From assembly GCA_937899395.1 (NCBI GenBank), contig CALBPU010000062.1, positions 1 through 8,317 of the forward strand: DNA of 8,317 nt. The letters are read 5' to 3'. The notes beneath the pieces are model-generated. The model saw nothing but the letters and a program-made list of their open reading frames with translations, made no database searches and was not told the origin of the DNA. The stretch is from an uncultured Fretibacterium sp. (GTDB lineage Bacteria > Synergistota > Synergistia > Synergistales > Aminobacteriaceae). The position numbers and the translations under genes were made by a program. The number at the start of each line of letters is the position of its first letter. Position 1 is the first letter of the stretch. This document shows positions 6,944 to 8,317 of the stretch, piece after piece.

Positions 6944-7903
6944 TTAATCCTTGCGAGGCCGTCTGTATAATGAAGGCTGATCGTAAAATTTCTTCTGAAG
7001 TCCCGGAAACGCTCCGTCATCATTGGGCAAATTTAAGCGTGCTTCTTCAACTGCCTGAGCTTGCTGCCTTACTCTGTTGGATTTATAAATGTCCCAAATT
7101 GTATTTGTTGTTTTAATGCTTTGAGGCTGAGGCGGCTGAGGTTGTACAGGCTGTTGAACATTAGGTTGAGGTTGTGCAGCAGCTCTTTGTACGGGATTTT
7201 GAATTGTTGTTGCACGTCTGGCATTTCCTCCGACATCTTCAGGGAATGTAGCGATTAATGTTACGTGAACTTTTTCACCGAGTGTTTCATCGAAGACATG
7301 ACCCCAGATAACCTGTGCGTCAGGATCTGCTGTTTCTTCGATTATACGGGCTGCATCTGCCATTTCTCCGAGCATAATTTCGTTTCCTGTAGTAACGTTT
7401 AACAAAATTCCTTTTGCTCCTGTAACAGGAACTGTCATTAACGGAGATGTTATTGCGTTTTGAGCTGCTTTCTTTGCTCTGTCTTCTCCTTCACCTTCAC
7501 CCATTCCCATAATCGCTGTGCCTGCTCCTGTTAAAATCGCTTTAATATCAGCAAAATCAAGATTAATGAAACCGTTTTGAGTTATAAGGTCAGTAACGCC
7601 TTGAACAGCCTGTCTCAAAACTTCATCAACCTTTTTATAGGCATCGGCAATTTTCATTTTTGCGCCGTTTTCCATCTGAATCAGTCTGTCATTCTCCACA
7701 ATTAAAAGAGCGTCAACATTCAGTACCGCACGCTGCCACTCAACACCGATTAACGGCTTTCGTATGACTGAGATATTTTCCAATTTTTCATAAGGCTCGA
7801 TAATTCTTTCAAACTCTTCAGCGTCCTCTTTGTGCATGGTTGTACCTTGAACAGTCAGATTTACTTTGCGGTTGTAATTACCCTTGACGAAAACCTCCAA
7901 CAA
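6944..7903 (-). CDS. ftsZ: FtsZ, C-terminal half only (GTPase domain missing)
   Basis: From about residue 53 (GVEWQRA, base 7747) this is clear FtsZ: VDALLIVENDRLIQM, the DEVLRQAVQGVTDLI segment, the T7 synergy-loop region NLDFADIKAIL, AGTAIMGMGEGEGEDRA, ADPDAQVIWG, then a Q/P-rich linker (about 228-262). A C-terminal peptide DQPSLYRRPRKD matches the FtsA/partner-binding tail. Everything before helix 7 is absent, including the tubulin signature GGGTGTG and the nucleotide pocket; a normal FtsZ has about 180 more residues there. Residues 1-52 do not look like FtsZ. The first stop-free start is TTG 7903; an ATG at 7837 with AAGG upstream is an alternative. As it stands it cannot bind GTP and polymerise alone, so it is a truncated or chimeric copy. 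Confidence 0.85.
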   Translation of the reverse strand: MLEVFVKGNYNRKVNLTVQGTTMHKEDAEEFERIIEPYEKLENISVIRKPLIGVEWQRAVLNVDALLIVENDRLIQMENGAKMKIADAYKKVDEVLRQAVQGVTDLITQNGFINLDFADIKAILTGAGTAIMGMGEGEGEDRAKKAAQNAITSPLMTVPVTGAKGILLNVTTGNEIMLGEMADAARIIEETADPDAQVIWGHVFDETLGEKVHVTLIATFPEDVGGNARRATTIQNPVQRAAAQPQPNVQQPVQPQPPQPQSIKTTNTIWDIYKSNRVRQQAQAVEEARLNLPNDDGAFPGLQKKFYDQPSLYRRPRKD

Positions 7904-8317
7904 ATCTTGAATTTTTTTCTCTATGTTATATATATCACTAACTATTTGTTGAAAATCATCATAATACTAAGTAATATAAGATTTATCAAATAAACTGTCT
8001 TTTAAAGCCATATATCTCTAATTACTTAATACCATTTTCTCAAATAATTGATCATCATTTAAATTAAGACTATGTTCATTTATTATAGATTCCATCTATA
8101 AAATAGAGTTCTTCATTATATCATAAACATAATCATTCTAAGACTTATGATTTTCATCAGCAGTAAGAAACACTTTATTTCCTTGTTCATCATCAGTAGT
8201 GTCAATAGATAAATCTTTAGAAGCTAATTTTCCTTTACTTCTCATATCTTCAAGATTTTTATTTAAGCTGATATTTTCTTCTTCTATGACTTTTTTGCCA
8301 CGTTTTAAACTTTCATT
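7904..8317 (-). CDS. fragment of a TAG-interrupted reading frame, probably a recoded phage gene
   Basis: Read on the minus strand from the window edge, 138 codons contain no TAA and no TGA but four TAG codons (8140-8138, 8098-8096, 8020-8018, 7969-7967). The frame then continues without a break into the truncated ftsZ. With TAG read as an amino acid (glutamine in the best-known phage code) it gives a plausible helical, charged protein: for example SNxRYMALKDSLFDKSYITx and DDFQQIVSDIYNIEKKIQD, where x marks TAG. Composition is about 25% GC against about 40% in the adjacent ftsZ frame, so the origin differs from the host. No domain is recognisable. Neither end of this gene can be placed: the beginning is outside the window and the junction to host sequence is near 7905-7920. 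A decayed gene is possible, but decay would not spare TAA and TGA. Confidence 0.55.

Noticed and set aside
7837..7903. Residues before FtsZ homology as a diverged FtsZ strand (ISVIRKPL resembling the usual AVVTKPF)
   Set aside because: The resemblance is short, needs a deletion of about a dozen residues after it, and lies beside an otherwise well-conserved FtsZ; more likely chance.
7904..8317. Ordinary non-coding AT-rich spacer or a pseudogene under the standard code
   Set aside because: Random AT-rich sequence or a decayed gene would collect TAA most often; the absence of TAA and TGA over 138 codons with four TAG argues against both, although read support is still needed.

Overview
The window looks like the chromosome of an AT-rich bacterium, with genes at roughly 35-42% GC by eye. 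It is motile or chemotactic (cheV) and has a standard FtsZ/SPOR division module. The style of the proteins would fit an uncultured gut member of Synergistota, but that is an impression from memory and nothing here proves it. The host uses the standard bacterial code: its genes end in TAA, TGA and, for rpoD, TAG.

Left edge (1-164): the 3' end of an initiator tRNA, then a complete tRNA with a CAT anticodon (elongator Met) whose anticodon and T stems each carry one C.A mismatch, then an intrinsic terminator.

Plus-strand block (264-4169): cheV, an unrecognised 227-residue protein, rpoD (housekeeping sigma) and a two-helix RCK-domain channel protein. They are packed with gaps of 5, 17 and 8 bases and no visible internal terminator, so they are probably one transcript. 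A small hairpin at 4171-4190 separates this block from the convergent minus-strand genes. The channel has a non-canonical pore signature (GQGE in place of GYGD).

Minus-strand block (7903 down to 4197): the C-terminal half of ftsZ, a membrane-anchored SPOR protein, folC, and a tail-anchored protein built on seven 11-residue repeats. SPOR overlaps the ftsZ end with its Shine-Dalgarno, so those two are coupled. A strong intrinsic terminator sits between SPOR and folC, and its T tract directly abuts the folC start codon.

Right edge (7904-8317): the most unusual part. Composition falls abruptly to about 25% GC. The minus-strand reading frame that continues into the ftsZ remnant stays open for 138 codons, interrupted only by four TAG codons, with no TAA or TGA. 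This is the signature of a gene read with TAG as an amino acid, as in some gut phages. The FtsZ beside it has lost its whole nucleotide-binding half. Either a TAG-recoded phage sequence has been joined to the chromosome here (most simply an assembly chimera, less likely a real insertion), or this is a genuine but odd gene fusion. The sequence alone cannot decide.
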